A DNA stretch of 64,000 nucleotides from Aquitalea magnusonii (GCF_002217795.2 NZ_AP018823.1:496001-560000), one strand, 5' to 3'. Numbered from the stretch's first letter, positions 26,476-37,361 are shown. Notes: generated from the letters alone by a model not told the origin. Program-made: numbers and translations.

Positions 26476-27624
26476 ATGGATAACTTTACTTTTTTCAATC
26501 CCACCAAGATTGACTTCGGCACAGACAAAGAGCAGCTGATCGGTCAGCACCTGGCCGAGCATGGCATTAGCAAGGTGCTGCTGTGCTATGGCAGCGAGCG
26601 CATCAAGCGTGACGGCCTGTTTCAGACGGTAAGCCAGAGCCTGGCCGCGCATGGCATCGAATTTGTCGAATTTGGCGGCATTGTCAGCAACCCGGTACTG
26701 AGCAAGGTGCGTGAGGGGATTGCACTGGCGCGCGGCCATCAGGTGGGTGCCGTGCTCAGTGTGGGCGGCGGTTCGGTGCTGGACAGCAGCAAGGCCATTG
26801 CCGCCGGGGTGGCATACGCTGGCGATGTGTGGGATCTGTTCATCGGCAAGGCGGCGATTGAGTCTGCATTACCGGTGTTTTCCATCCTGACGCTGGCGGC
26901 TACCGGCAGCGAGATGAACAGTGGCGCGGTGGTGACCAACGAGGCCACCAAGGAAAAGTTTGCCATCCAGTCGGTGCATACCTTCCCGCGTGTTTCCATT
27001 GTCAACCCGGCGCTGATGCAGACGGTGTCGCGCGACTATCTGGTGTATTCGGCCGCCGACATCATCGCCCACTGCATTGAAGGCTATTTCACCGCCACGG
27101 TGCAGCCGAAGCTGCATTCGCGCATGGTGGAGGCCATCGTCAAGACCGTGATCGACAACACCCAGGTGCTGCTGGAGCAGCCGGACAACTATCCGGCCCG
27201 TGCCGAGTTTGCCTGGGCGGCCACCCAAGCCCTCAACGGCCTGATCTATGCCGGAACTGCCGGCTTTAACTACCCCAATCACATGATCGAACACGCCTTG
27301 TCGGCGCTGTTCAATGTGCCGCACGGTGCCGGTCTGTCGGTGATCATGCCGGCCTGGATGAAGTGGTATTACCAGCGCAATCCGGCGCAGTTCCAGCGCT
27401 TTGCCAAGCAGGTATTCGCTCTGGATGACGGACTGCAGGGCATTGCCGCACTGGAAAACTGGTTTGACAGCATCGGCACCCCCACGCGTCTGTCACAACT
27501 GGGTATCAGCAAGACCGATCTGCCGGCCATCACCGACGTGGTGCTGGGCAATGCGCAGTGGTTTGGTATTGCCGACATCTACACGAAAGACGTTGTGGCC
27601 GAGATTCTGCAACTGGCCCTCTAA
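26476..27624 (+). CDS. yqhD: Iron-containing alcohol dehydrogenase (YqhD-like, NADPH-type)
   Basis: The 382-residue group III alcohol dehydrogenase carries the cofactor motif 'LSVGGGSVLDSSKAIAAG' and metal-ligand residues in 'SAADIIAHCIEGYF' and 'NHMIEHALSALFNVPHGAGLS' (Asp and three His). 'NPTKIDFG' at the start and 'LTLAATGSEMNSGAVVTNEATKEKF' match the YqhD/BDH branch, which reduces a wide range of aldehydes with NADPH. It heads a run of same-strand genes (SDR 24 bases downstream, then an NAD-binding protein, MFS pump and aldo-keto reductase) and is divergent from a LysR gene. In E. coli yqhD is likewise controlled by an adjacent regulator and answers aldehyde stress. Confidence 0.92.
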   Translation: MDNFTFFNPTKIDFGTDKEQLIGQHLAEHGISKVLLCYGSERIKRDGLFQTVSQSLAAHGIEFVEFGGIVSNPVLSKVREGIALARGHQVGAVLSVGGGSVLDSSKAIAAGVAYAGDVWDLFIGKAAIESALPVFSILTLAATGSEMNSGAVVTNEATKEKFAIQSVHTFPRVSIVNPALMQTVSRDYLVYSAADIIAHCIEGYFTATVQPKLHSRMVEAIVKTVIDNTQVLLEQPDNYPARAEFAWAATQALNGLIYAGTAGFNYPNHMIEHALSALFNVPHGAGLSVIMPAWMKWYYQRNPAQFQRFAKQVFALDDGLQGIAALENWFDSIGTPTRLSQLGISKTDLPAITDVVLGNAQWFGIADIYTKDVVAEILQLAL

Positions 27625-27648
27625 CTCACATCAAGCAAGGAAAAAACA

Positions 27649-28482
27649 ATGCGCAAGGAAGTTATCGTCATTATTGGTGCCGGTGGTATTGGGGTGGCCA
27701 TTGCGCGCCGCCAGGGTTTTGGCCGTACGGTGCTACTGGCCGATTACAACGAAACCACCCTGCATCAGGCTGCGCAATCGATGCGTGACGCTGGGTATGC
27801 GGTGGAAACGCAAGTGGTGGATGTCACCTCGCGTCAGTCGGTACAAAAACTGGCGGCGACTGCAGCGGCCCTGGGCGATGTGATGCAGCTTGTGAATACC
27901 GCAGGTCTATCACCAAACATGGCACCCGTTGAAGATGTGTTGAAAGTGGACCTGTATGGCGCAGCAGTGGTGTTCGATGAGTTTGAGAAGGTGATTGCAC
28001 CTAAAGGCTCCGGGCTGATCATCTCCAGCATGGCCGGACACATGATGCCCGCCCTGCCGCCCGAGCAAGACCAGGCGCTGCTGCATACGCCGACCGAAGA
28101 ACTCTTGTCCCTGCCTTTCCTGCAAGCAGAGGCCATCCCGAATACGGTGGTGGCTTACATGATCGCCAAGCGCGCCAACCACCTGCGTGTGCAAGCCTCC
28201 GCAATCAGCTGGGGCGCGCGTGCTGCCCGTGTCAACTCCATCAGTCCCGGCATTGTGGTGACACCGCTGGCACTGCATGAACTCAATTCGGAAATCGGTG
28301 GCATGTACCGCGCCATGATTGAGGCATCCCCTGCCAAGCGCATGGCACCGCCGGAGGAAATCGCCATTGCTGCGTCTTTCTTGTTGGGACCGGATGCCGC
28401 ATTCGTTACCGGCAGTGATCTGCTGATTGATGGCGGTGTGATTGCCGCAATGAAAACCGGCACGTTGGCGACACCAGATTAA
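27649..28482 (+). CDS. SDR-family oxidoreductase (paralogue of the SDR at 13477)
   Basis: The 277-residue short-chain dehydrogenase shares with the SDR at 13477 the atypical nucleotide motif (IIGAGGIGVAIARR), the 'VDLYG' segment and the catalytic pair Tyr170/Lys174 (AYMIAKRAN). It also shares 'ARVNSISPGIVVTPLA' and the insertion 'LPALPPEQDQALLHTPTEELLSLPF'. It is probably co-transcribed with the alcohol dehydrogenase 24 bases upstream. Substrate unknown. A long hairpin follows the gene. Confidence 0.9.
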   Translation: MRKEVIVIIGAGGIGVAIARRQGFGRTVLLADYNETTLHQAAQSMRDAGYAVETQVVDVTSRQSVQKLAATAAALGDVMQLVNTAGLSPNMAPVEDVLKVDLYGAAVVFDEFEKVIAPKGSGLIISSMAGHMMPALPPEQDQALLHTPTEELLSLPFLQAEAIPNTVVAYMIAKRANHLRVQASAISWGARAARVNSISPGIVVTPLALHELNSEIGGMYRAMIEASPAKRMAPPEEIAIAASFLLGPDAAFVTGSDLLIDGGVIAAMKTGTLATPD

Positions 28483-28513
28483 AAACTGCCTTGCATGTTT
28501 TAGCCAAGTGATA

Positions 28514-28543
28514 GGCAAGCCGCTTTTTAAAAGACGGCTTGCC
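28514..28543 (+). terminator. Hairpin after the SDR gene
   Basis: GGCAAGCCG and CGGCTTGCC form a perfect 9-bp stem with a 12-base loop. There is no T tail, so termination may be partial. It sits inside the 170-base gap that separates the first two genes of the run from the last three. Confidence 0.45.
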
Positions 28544-28652
28544 ATTACTCCATGCTCTTATTCTCAGCTGCATATTGCTGTCAATGCCCAGTGCATTTGT
28601 GCATGGCGTTAAGGGAAGAGTAGTCAAGATTCAGCTTACAGGTAATACGTTG

Positions 28653-29237
28653 ATGACACGCGTTTTGATTCTCGGTGCCAATGGTCAGTTGGCCCGGCAT
28701 ACCATGCCATTTCTTCTTGCCCACCAAGACATACAGTTAACGCTTTATTTACGGCGGAAAAACCGTCTGGCCAATCCGGACCCGGAACGGGTGTCCATGA
28801 TTGAAGGCGATGTGCTTGAGCAAGATACCCTGCAGGCCGCAATGCATGGCCAGGATGTGGTCTATGCCAATCTTGCGGGTGATATGGCGGCTCAGGCACG
28901 GTGCATTATCACTGCCATGCAGTCTACTGGTGTGCGTCGTCTTATTTTCATTAGTTCCATGGGGATTTATGGCGAAGTGCCGGGTGAAAAATACCGCAGC
29001 ATACTAAACCCATACCGTGATTCAGCAGCCCTGGTGGAAGCCTCTGGGCTTGACTACACCGTGCTGCGTCCCGGTTGGTTCACACGAGAACAATCGTTCA
29101 ATTACCAGTTGACCAGGAAAGGGGAGCCATTCAAAGGACATGACGTATCCCTGAACGGCCTTTCTACGCTGATTACCAAGCTTGTACTGACTCCAGGCTT
29201 GGAGATCGGGCAAAGCCTGGGTGTGAGCAAAGCATGA
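28653..29237 (+). CDS. NAD(P)H-binding protein (NmrA/BVR-B-like atypical SDR)
   Basis: The 194-residue protein is a minimal Rossmann domain: TRVLILGANGQLARHTMPFLL (GANGQLA motif) and 'RRLIFISSMGIYGEVPGE', with 'YTVLRPGWFTR' near residue 140. This matches the NAD(P)-binding domain family that includes biliverdin-reductase-B-like and YwnB-like proteins. The ATG at 28653 places the first beta strand at the N-terminus. Its stop overlaps the MFS start (ATGA), so the two genes are translationally coupled. Confidence 0.82.
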   Translation: MTRVLILGANGQLARHTMPFLLAHQDIQLTLYLRRKNRLANPDPERVSMIEGDVLEQDTLQAAMHGQDVVYANLAGDMAAQARCIITAMQSTGVRRLIFISSMGIYGEVPGEKYRSILNPYRDSAALVEASGLDYTVLRPGWFTREQSFNYQLTRKGEPFKGHDVSLNGLSTLITKLVLTPGLEIGQSLGVSKA

Positions 29238-30670
29238 GCCCTCAACATAAGCCAGTGAACCACGGCATGGTGTTAAGCATCATCATGCTGAGTTATCTGA
29301 TGCTGGTTGTTGATACATCCATCGTGCTCACAGGGCTGCCACGCATCCAGGCGGCACTGGGTTTTACCCCAGCCGGTCTGTCCTGGATTCAAAACGCGTA
29401 TACCTTGGCGTTTGGTGGTTTCCTGATGCTAGGAGCCCGGACTGGCGACATTCTGGGCCGTCGTCGCATGTTCATCACCGGCCTTGCCATTTTTACCTTG
29501 GCCTCACTTGCAATTGGCTCAGCAAGCAGTCCAGCCTGGATGATCATCTTTCGGGCAGTCCAGGGCTTGGGTGCTGCGGTGTTGGCACCATCGACACTAG
29601 CCTTGATTTCCACGCACTTTGCAGAAGGCCGCGCCCGCACGCGCGCACTGTCGCTATATGCCGCCGCCGCCGGAATTGGCGCAACGGTTGGCATGGTACT
29701 TGGCGGCTTGCTGGCAGATCTTATTTCCTGGCGTGCAGGATTTTTCATCAATCTTCCAATTGGCGCAGCGCTGATGATTGGAAGCTTGCGTTATATAAAT
29801 GAAACTCCCCGGCAAACCGGGCGCTTTGATATTGCCGGGGCGCTGACATCCACGCTTGGTATGTGCGCACTGGTATTTGGCATCGTGGAAGCCGCCGAGT
29901 CTGGCTGGGCCTCGCCATTAAGCTGGGCCAGCATCGCTATTGGCCTTGTGTTATTGGCGACATTTATCTGGATTGAATCGCGGGCCAAACAACCGTTGCT
30001 GCCGCTCACCCTCTTGAGTGACGCAAAGCGTAATGCGGCCTACCTTGCGCGTTTGCTATTTCTGAGTGGCATGGTTGGCTTCTGGTTCTTTACCGCACAG
30101 TATCTGCAAGGTGTCCTTGGTTTCACCCCGATGCTGGCCGGACTTGCGTTTATTCCAGTGACCATTCCGCAAATGGCGACCTCGCTTTCGGTGCCTGTCG
30201 CAGTCAGACGCTTTGGTCATCGGCGTATTTTGCTGCTTGGTCTGGCCGTGTGTGTGGCTGGTGTTGTATTGCAAGGCTTGTGTGCCACACAAGCATCTTA
30301 TCTGGGCGGCGTGCTGTTACCGATGTTGCTGGTGGGTTTTGGGCAGGGCTGGGTGTTGGCACCGCTGACAGTTGCCGGCGTGGCTGGGGTAGAGGCAAAT
30401 AATGCCGGTGCGGCTTCCGGTGTTCTCAATGTGGCTCACCAGATTGGAGCCACATTGGGTTTGGCCATTCTGATCGTGGTTTATTCCGCTGGGCATGCCA
30501 CGGCATATGATGCTGCCGCTATGGCTTTACACACCGGCCACGTCCTTTATGTGTCCGCGCTATTTCTCTGCATCGCTTTGTTTGTATCGCTGCGCTACAT
30601 ACGTTTTGACGCAGTGGCTCAGTTATCTCCACAGTCAGCCAATTACCAGGCCACTGGGCAGGAAGCCTGA
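29234..30670 (+). CDS. MFS drug efflux transporter (DHA2 type, 14 helices)
   Basis: The 478-residue polytopic membrane protein has the MFS motif A 'GARTGDILGRRRMFITG' after helix 2 and the antiporter motif 'RAVQGLGAAVLAPSTLALI'. The length and about 14 hydrophobic segments place it in the DHA2 drug:H+ antiporter group. It overlaps the preceding NAD-binding gene by 4 bases and is followed 44 bases later by an aldo-keto reductase. An export partner in an aldehyde or quinone detoxification set is plausible but unproven. Confidence 0.9.
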   Translation: MSPQHKPVNHGMVLSIIMLSYLMLVVDTSIVLTGLPRIQAALGFTPAGLSWIQNAYTLAFGGFLMLGARTGDILGRRRMFITGLAIFTLASLAIGSASSPAWMIIFRAVQGLGAAVLAPSTLALISTHFAEGRARTRALSLYAAAAGIGATVGMVLGGLLADLISWRAGFFINLPIGAALMIGSLRYINETPRQTGRFDIAGALTSTLGMCALVFGIVEAAESGWASPLSWASIAIGLVLLATFIWIESRAKQPLLPLTLLSDAKRNAAYLARLLFLSGMVGFWFFTAQYLQGVLGFTPMLAGLAFIPVTIPQMATSLSVPVAVRRFGHRRILLLGLAVCVAGVVLQGLCATQASYLGGVLLPMLLVGFGQGWVLAPLTVAGVAGVEANNAGAASGVLNVAHQIGATLGLAILIVVYSAGHATAYDAAAMALHTGHVLYVSALFLCIALFVSLRYIRFDAVAQLSPQSANYQATGQEA

Positions 30671-30693
30671 GTTTGTCGGTATCTGGCGTATAA

Positions 30694-31566
<873 letters not shown>

Positions 31567-31672
31567 TGCCAGGCTTGCACTGGTTATTCAAATCATATTG
31601 CAATCAAGGACTGATATGGTTATTCGAATGCCGTGGTTTTATTCAATGGTTTTTTAGGCAGTGCCGTGGAAT

Positions 31673-31709
31673 AAAAAATGGCGGGGAGAGTCTGATGGAC
31701 TTTCCCCGC
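31673..31709 (-). terminator. Terminator between aldo-keto reductase and thiolase genes
   Basis: GCGGGGAGAGTC (31681-31692) and GACTTTCCCCGC pair with one mismatch around a TGATG loop. On the minus strand the stem is followed by TTTTTTA, so it terminates the thiolase gene. It may also stop the convergent plus-strand transcript. Confidence 0.7.
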
Positions 31710-31765
31710 TTCTTCATCAATCATACGCGGTAGTTTGACTTAGGCCTGATTGGGCGATGCAAGAA

Positions 31766-32950
31766 TTATAACAGCTCAATTGCCAAGGCAATACCTTGTC
31801 CGCCGCCTATGCATAGTGTTACCAGACCGCGTTTCAGCCCGGCTCGCTGGAGGGAATGAATCAGACGCGTTGTTAATATCGCACCGGTTGCACCAATTGG
31901 ATGTCCATGCGCAATGGCACCACCTTCGACATTGACAATATTCTCATCGATTCCCAATTCGCGCATTACTGCGAGCGGGACCGCGGCAAAAGCTTCATTA
32001 ATTTCAATTCGGTCAAGTTGAGCCAGTGTCCAGTTGGCACGCTGCAGCGCTTGTTGCACTGCGGGTACCGGACCAATTCCAAACATGCCAGGTTCAACGG
32101 CAGCAATGCCAAACGATACTAAGCGGGCGACTGCTTGCAAGTGGTTTTTTTCAGCAAAACTTCTTTCCGCCACAATCAGTGCCGCGGCACCACTATTCAG
32201 GCCCGGTGCATTCCCTGCGGTAATGGTGCCAGGTGTACGGAATGCCGGCTTCAGGTTTTGCAATACTTCCAGTGTGGTATCTGGTCGATTGGCTTCATCT
32301 CGATTGAACTGATAAACGCCTTTTTTGGTTTCTATCTCAACTGCCGTGATTTCAGCATCGAATACACCACTATTTTGTGCGGCAGAGAAATTCCGTTGCG
32401 AACGCAGCGCCCAGCGATCCTGCTCCTCGCGGCTGATACCATATTTTTCCACCAGGTCTTCGGTATGCCACCCGGAGTGCTTGTGAGAAAATGCATCAAT
32501 CAGACCATCGTGCAGCATACTGTCATAGACCTGTACATTGCCCATGCGTGCCCCCCATCGGCCGGAGGGCAGCAAGTAGGGTGCCATATCCATGTTTTCC
32601 ATTCCCCCGGCAATTATCGCCTGGGAGTAACCAAAGCTGATTTCTTGCGCGGCGGATACGATTGCTTGAACACCAGAGCCGCAGACCCGGTTGACCGAAA
32701 AGGCCGGTACCGCGTCGGGCAGACCGCCAGCGATGGCTGCCTGGCGAGCCGGATTCATGCGGTTGCCGGCCTGGACAACATTGCCCATTACCACGCCATC
32801 TATTTTCTCAGGATCAAGTCCGGAGCGTCTGAGCGTCTCACGAATCACTACGCCACCAAGCATCATGGCCGATGTGGACTTCAAAGACCCAGCAAATGAA
32901 CCAATAGCGGTTCGTACAGGGTGGCACAGTACAATTTCATGTTGGCTCAT
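31766..32950 (-). CDS. Acetyl-CoA C-acetyltransferase (thiolase)
   Basis: The 394-residue thiolase carries the acyl-accepting Cys90 in 'NRVCGSG', the catalytic His in '[14 protein letters not shown]' and the second Cys in '[11 protein letters not shown]'. '[13 protein letters not shown]' is the conserved NEAF motif. It condenses or cleaves acetoacetyl-CoA-type substrates. Being alone, with no 3-hydroxyacyl-CoA dehydrogenase or PHB synthase beside it, its pathway cannot be read from context. It is transcribed alone, with a 257-base AT-rich gap upstream that shows no further gene. Confidence 0.94.
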   Translation of the reverse strand: MSQHEIVLCHPVRTAIGSFAGSLKSTSAMMLGGVVIRETLRRSGLDPEKIDGVVMGNVVQAGNRMNPARQAAIAGGLPDAVPAFSVNRVCGSGVQAIVSAAQEISFGYSQAIIAGGMENMDMAPYLLPSGRWGARMGNVQVYDSMLHDGLIDAFSHKHSGWHTEDLVEKYGISREEQDRWALRSQRNFSAAQNSGVFDAEITAVEIETKKGVYQFNRDEANRPDTTLEVLQNLKPAFRTPGTITAGNAPGLNSGAAALIVAERSFAEKNHLQAVARLVSFGIAAVEPGMFGIGPVPAVQQALQRANWTLAQLDRIEINEAFAAVPLAVMRELGIDENIVNVEGGAIAHGHPIGATGAILTTRLIHSLQRAGLKRGLVTLCIGGGQGIALAIELL

Positions 32951-33207
32951 TTTAATCTCCTGTTTGTTCAGATATGAGGCCGTGTTGCGGTAATGGAAAG
33001 TTTTAATGCTGACTACGCAAAAGTAAGGCGAATCTGGCTGATGTCTTGGCTTAGAGATTGATTGCTTTTATTGTGTTCATGAATATTTGTACTGCCAATG
33101 ATATTGGCTGTGTTTTTATATGGCTCAGCGTTCTGTATTTTTTATATCGCGCGGTAATATTGTTGAATGAATTGGGTTTTTCACATAAGTGGATGGTTTG
33201 CCCGGCG

Positions 33208-34662
33208 TTAGTGGCCGGTTCTTGCGGCCATTGCAGGGCGTGTATTGATAGGCAGGCATAGCAGTGCCGTCAGCAGGGCCAAGCTCATGTGACAGAGGTA
33301 GACTGTATTGAAATCAGCTCTCTCCAGACCTGCACGACCCAGCAAGAGCACGGTAAGGGCAACCCCCAATACCGAACCAATTTGCCGTATGGCCTGGTTA
33401 ATGGCACCGCCGACGGCATAATGACTGGACGGCAAGTGGCTTACCGCTGCACCTGACAAGGACGGCATGACCATTCCCACACCAACCCCGCTGATAAGCA
33501 TGCCTGGAAGCCAGTGGGTCAGATACGCTGGCCCGGCACCGGGCACCAGCAAGAACCACAAGGCACTGCTGGCATAGATCAGACATCCCGCTACAAGTAA
33601 GGCGCGGTGGCCATGCCGACTTGCTATCCTGCCCGAGATTGCTGCGACCGGTATGACCATCAACGGGCCTGGTGCTACCGCCAGACCAGCCAGTGGCAGC
33701 GAGTAGTGCCAGATTGACTTCATGTAGAAAAAGAAGGCAAAGAACATCATCGAAAATGCGATGCCAAAGCTCAAGGTGGCGAGATTGACATACCGGTAGG
33801 TGACGTTGCGAAACAACGCCAGGTCCACCAGTGGTGCGCGGCTGATACCTGCCCAGGCAATAAAGCCCAGCGTGCATACAAGGCCTACTCCGGCTGCGGC
33901 AAACAGTTCGTTTTGCGACCACGCTGGTGATTCGGCTTGCACGATGGATAGCGCCAGGGCGGCGATGCCAATGATCAGCAATGCCATGCCCAGCACGTCT
34001 ACTGGCGCTTGCAGCCGGGAAGTCTGCCTGGTTTCCGTCAGTATTGTTGTGCCACGCCAGATGGCCAGCACACCTATTGGCACATTCAGGTAGAAGGCCC
34101 ACTGCCAGCCAATTGCTGCGATCACGAAAGCACCAAGACTGGGGCCTATCGCCGCGGCCAGGCCGCCCACCGCTCCCCATAAACTGACAGCGATGGCGCG
34201 CTTGTCCGCCGGGAATGCCGCAATCACCAGGGAAAGTGAGGAAGGTGTCAGTAGTGAAGCACCGATAGCCTGCAAGACTCTGGCTATCACCAGCCATGTC
34301 ACACTGACAGCCAATCCGCAGCCGACTGATGCGATCAAAAACAGCACAAGGCCCAGCAGAAAGACTTTTTTACGTCCATGCTTGTCCGCCAGGCCTCCTG
34401 CAGGTATCAGCATGGCTGCATAGGCCACGGTGTAGGCATTAAGCACCCACGACAGATCTGCTGGCGTTGCGTGCGGGAAGCCAGTGCTTAAGGCGCTGAA
34501 CGCCGAAAACAGCATGGTCCCGTCCATCGATACGATGAACACAGCCAGGCTGGCTACCCAGAATACTTGCCAGGGGCTGACGGTGCCGCGGGCGCTGCTT
34601 GCAGCGGCTGGTTTCATCTCGGTGGACGAGGGTTTGATCAGCTTGCTCTCAGAGTCTGTCAT
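33208..34662 (-). CDS. MFS transporter (drug efflux type)
   Basis: The 484-residue membrane protein has MFS motif A 'GGLADKHGRKKVFLLGL' and the antiporter motif 'RVLQAIGASLLTPSSLSLVI', with about 14 hydrophobic segments. It fits the EmrB/QacA-like DHA2 group. The ATG at 34662 is preferred over one 14 codons earlier because it places the cytoplasmic N-terminus as usual and has GGGGC upstream. Last gene of the operon running from the hydrolase at 37361 through two SDR genes, and a likely exporter of the compound those enzymes handle. Confidence 0.88.
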   Translation of the reverse strand: MTDSESKLIKPSSTEMKPAAASSARGTVSPWQVFWVASLAVFIVSMDGTMLFSAFSALSTGFPHATPADLSWVLNAYTVAYAAMLIPAGGLADKHGRKKVFLLGLVLFLIASVGCGLAVSVTWLVIARVLQAIGASLLTPSSLSLVIAAFPADKRAIAVSLWGAVGGLAAAIGPSLGAFVIAAIGWQWAFYLNVPIGVLAIWRGTTILTETRQTSRLQAPVDVLGMALLIIGIAALALSIVQAESPAWSQNELFAAAGVGLVCTLGFIAWAGISRAPLVDLALFRNVTYRYVNLATLSFGIAFSMMFFAFFFYMKSIWHYSLPLAGLAVAPGPLMVIPVAAISGRIASRHGHRALLVAGCLIYASSALWFLLVPGAGPAYLTHWLPGMLISGVGVGMVMPSLSGAAVSHLPSSHYAVGGAINQAIRQIGSVLGVALTVLLLGRAGLERADFNTVYLCHMSLALLTALLCLPINTRPAMAARTGH

Positions 34663-34745
34663 TGACTTGCCCCGGCGATAAGCTGGCTGGCTTTCGCCGT
34701 GCAAAGCTTATTGCGATGATTGATTTGTGCTGGCGGCGGATTAAA

Positions 34746-35552
34746 TCAGGCTAATCCGAAAGTTTTTCTTATCCCCTTGCTGACAGGTCCTGCGGGTAGG
34801 AAACGGCGTAATTTAGCCAGCAGGGAAGCCTCGCCCTTGGGGGTATGGCGCATTTTCCACGGCCCTAGTGCGGCAGTGATAATGCTTGAGGCAACCGCAT
34901 CCGGAACGGGTGCTTGCTGAACATGCTGTTGAATGGCCTGGGACGCGCTACGACGCTCCAGCTCATAGGCTGGTATTTGAGCGCTTGCCTGTGGGGCATT
35001 GATATCGAGATTGGTCTTGGTGAATGACGGTTCTACCAGGGACACACGAATGCCAAATTGGCGGACTTCATGATCAAGCGTCTCGGATAATCCCTCAACC
35101 GCATGTTTGGAGGCGGCATAAAGTGCCATGTAAGGCGCTGGTAGAAAGCCCAACACCGAACTGATGTTGACGATACGGCCTGAGCGCTGCTGGCGCATGT
35201 AGGGGAGTACCGCCTGGATCACGCGCAGCAGGCCAAAAAAGTTGGTATCAAACAGTGCCTGGGCTTCTGCAAGCGATGTTTCTTCCATCGCGCCCAGCAA
35301 GGTGACGCCGGCGCTGTTGACCAGCACGTCAATTCGCTTGGTGTGACTGATGATGTGCTGGATGGTCCGTTGGATGGCGGCTTCGTCACGGACATCCAGC
35401 TCCAGCAGCGCAACCCCTGGGATGGGCTGCGCGCCGGTCAGATTTCGCACCGTGCCGAATACCTGGCATCCCTGCTCGGCAAATTTCAGCGCAGTCGCTC
35501 GTCCGATACCGGATGACACGCCGGTCACAACAACAACTTTAGTATTCGTCAT
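34746..35552 (-). CDS. SDR-family oxidoreductase
   Basis: The 268-residue classical SDR shows TGVSSGIG (nucleotide binding, residues 10-17), NSAG, a catalytic Ser in 'NISSVLG' and YAASK (Tyr/Lys pair). The N-terminal region '[10 protein letters not shown]' resembles the 17-beta-HSD-like oxidoreductases often annotated YusZ. It is in the middle of the four-gene operon (21 bases after the preceding SDR stop, 83 before the MFS start). Substrate unknown. Confidence 0.9.
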   Translation of the reverse strand: MTNTKVVVVTGVSSGIGRATALKFAEQGCQVFGTVRNLTGAQPIPGVALLELDVRDEAAIQRTIQHIISHTKRIDVLVNSAGVTLLGAMEETSLAEAQALFDTNFFGLLRVIQAVLPYMRQQRSGRIVNISSVLGFLPAPYMALYAASKHAVEGLSETLDHEVRQFGIRVSLVEPSFTKTNLDINAPQASAQIPAYELERRSASQAIQQHVQQAPVPDAVASSIITAALGPWKMRHTPKGEASLLAKLRRFLPAGPVSKGIRKTFGLA

Positions 35553-35573
35553 GGTGCTATCTCCTGTTTAACT

Positions 35574-36332
35574 TCAGAAAGCGGGTGGGTTGGCAATCAG
35601 CTCGGCATTGAAGGCATCAATCAAGGCATGCTCATTCGGCCCCGGATTGGCGCGCAGTGGGCGCACAGCTTCAACCACGACTTCCGGTATTTCTGTCGCC
35701 AGTCCTTGCATGGTTTCCGCGATAAAGGCATCCACCGGCATGGCGCGCGGATCGGCCCCTTTCTTGATCAGGTCGGTATCTACCCAGGGCGGTGCAATTT
35801 CCTGAACGGTTACATTGGTGTCGCGCAACATGAAGCGCTGCGAAAGGGCATAAGAATGCAGGCCGGCCTTGGTGGCGGAATAAACGGCACTGGGTGCCAA
35901 GGGCAGGTAGGCCAGGCTGGAGGTGTTGTAGATGATGGTGGCGCGCGGCTGCTGTTTCAGATGTTCGATCAAGGCTGAAGTCAGCAGGATAGGGCCAAGA
36001 AAATTGGTTTCGATGAGGCGGCGGGAAGTGGCCTCATCAATTTCACCGGCGGCATTATCAAATGGCATGATGCCGGCGTTGTTGATCAGAACATTGAGCG
36101 TCGGATAGCGGGTAATCAGCACCTTGGCTACTGCGGCAATGCTGGCGGAATCGGCCACATCCAGTTCAATGGCTTCCATGCCAGGGTTGGCGGCAATTAC
36201 TTCTTCAAGCAGTGCTTTGCGGCGGCCTGCAATGATGACTTTGTTGCCGCGCTGATGAAATGCTTCAGCCAGACCTCGGCCAATACCGGACGCGCCTCCG
36301 GTAATAAGAATGGTGTTGCCTTCCAGCTTCAT
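35574..36332 (-). CDS. SDR-family oxidoreductase (DltE-like)
   Basis: The 252-residue short-chain dehydrogenase has TGGASGIG near residue 11, NNAG near 87, a Ser in 'NTSSLAYLPLAPSAVYSATK' and the Tyr/Lys pair in YSATK. The pattern 'NNAGIMPFDN' and the C-terminus 'LRANPGPNEHALIDAFN' match the DltE/YvrD-like subgroup. It is the second gene of the four-gene operon behind the Tat-exported hydrolase. Its substrate is not inferable. Confidence 0.9.
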   Translation of the reverse strand: MKLEGNTILITGGASGIGRGLAEAFHQRGNKVIIAGRRKALLEEVIAANPGMEAIELDVADSASIAAVAKVLITRYPTLNVLINNAGIMPFDNAAGEIDEATSRRLIETNFLGPILLTSALIEHLKQQPRATIIYNTSSLAYLPLAPSAVYSATKAGLHSYALSQRFMLRDTNVTVQEIAPPWVDTDLIKKGADPRAMPVDAFIAETMQGLATEIPEVVVEAVRPLRANPGPNEHALIDAFNAELIANPPAF

Positions 36333-36380
36333 GATGTGTCCTTTGCTTGTCGTTTGAGTGATGAATGTTGTCAGCCCTGA

Positions 36381-37361
36381 TCAGGCTTTATGCGTACCCT
36401 TGATGAAGGCTGCGATTTGTGTGGCTGCCATTTCAGGGTATTGGTGATGAGGTGCATGACCTGATTTGGGGTAGGTAATCAAATTCAGGGTTGGCAGTTG
36501 CGCATTGAGCGCATACCAGTTTTCAATCGGGAAAATGATGTCGTGATCCGCCCCGATATGCAGGATGGGGGTTTTGGTGGTTTTCAGGACATTCAGTACC
36601 TCATCGGATGGAAAGACCGGATTGAGCGGTGTAGTGCCGATTTGGCTGATTGCCCAGTCGGCCGGGACATCAGGGCTGCGCGCGGTTTTTTGCGCCATGA
36701 TGCGGTCAAACGATTGCTTGGAAGCCTGGCGACTGCCTGCGTCGCTTGGTTCGAAGAAGATGGTGGTGAAGTTTTCCAGGCCGATGCCGGGTACCGCTGC
36801 CGCATCATAGAAGAGTTGCTCGGCTGTCTTTACCAGATGACCGGGAGGCGTAGTGGCGAGCAGTACGACATGACTCACCTCCTGTCCGAACATGGCCAGG
36901 TAAATCTGCGCCACAATCCCGCCAATCGACCAGCCACCAATCACCACATCCTTGAGGCCCAGGGCATGGATCAGGTCTTTGGCATCTTTAACCATGGCAG
37001 CGGGGTTATAGCTGCGCTCACCGGTCGACAGCCCGATGCCGGAATAGTCAAAGGTGATGACCTGATAACCCTGCGCGGCCAAGGCATCGATGAAGGCTGG
37101 GTCCCACAGGCCAAGTACACCTCGGAAACGATGACACAACACAATCGGCTTGCCGGTGCCAACGGAACGGTAGGCGAGCTTGCGCCCATCAACCTCGACG
37201 AAGCGGGTGCTTGAGGCGGCGGTATTGATATCGCTGCTTGCGCTGGCCTGGGCGGCGGCGCTGGCGGTAAAGGGGACGGAAATCGTCGCCGCCATGGCCG
37301 CGCCGGCGAGAAGCATTTGGCGGCGCGCCTGAGAGTCGATGGTGGAATCGCTGTTGTTCAT
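36381..37361 (-). CDS. Alpha/beta hydrolase with a Tat signal
   Basis: The 326-residue protein carries a twin-arginine signal (ARRQMLLAGAAMAATISVPFTASA), so it is predicted to be exported folded to the periplasm. The hydrolase core has an oxyanion-hole region 'IVLCHRFRGVLGLWDP', nucleophile Ser in 'GGWSIGG', and acid and His in 'HIGADHDIIFP' and 'KSGHAPHHQYP'. The CHRFRG variant is typical of a group of small esterase-like proteins. The ATG at 37361 gives better spacing to AGG than the one at 37370. First gene of the operon, divergent from hxlR. Confidence 0.88.
   Translation of the reverse strand: MNNSDSTIDSQARRQMLLAGAAMAATISVPFTASAAAQASASSDINTAASSTRFVEVDGRKLAYRSVGTGKPIVLCHRFRGVLGLWDPAFIDALAAQGYQVITFDYSGIGLSTGERSYNPAAMVKDAKDLIHALGLKDVVIGGWSIGGIVAQIYLAMFGQEVSHVVLLATTPPGHLVKTAEQLFYDAAAVPGIGLENFTTIFFEPSDAGSRQASKQSFDRIMAQKTARSPDVPADWAISQIGTTPLNPVFPSDEVLNVLKTTKTPILHIGADHDIIFPIENWYALNAQLPTLNLITYPKSGHAPHHQYPEMAATQIAAFIKGTHKA

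Noticed and set aside
33058..33207. Short hydrophobic frame (from about 33058) upstream of the thiolase
   Set aside because: It lies in AT-rich DNA without a ribosome binding site and runs into the 3' end of the MFS gene. The hydrophobicity reflects the T-rich base composition.
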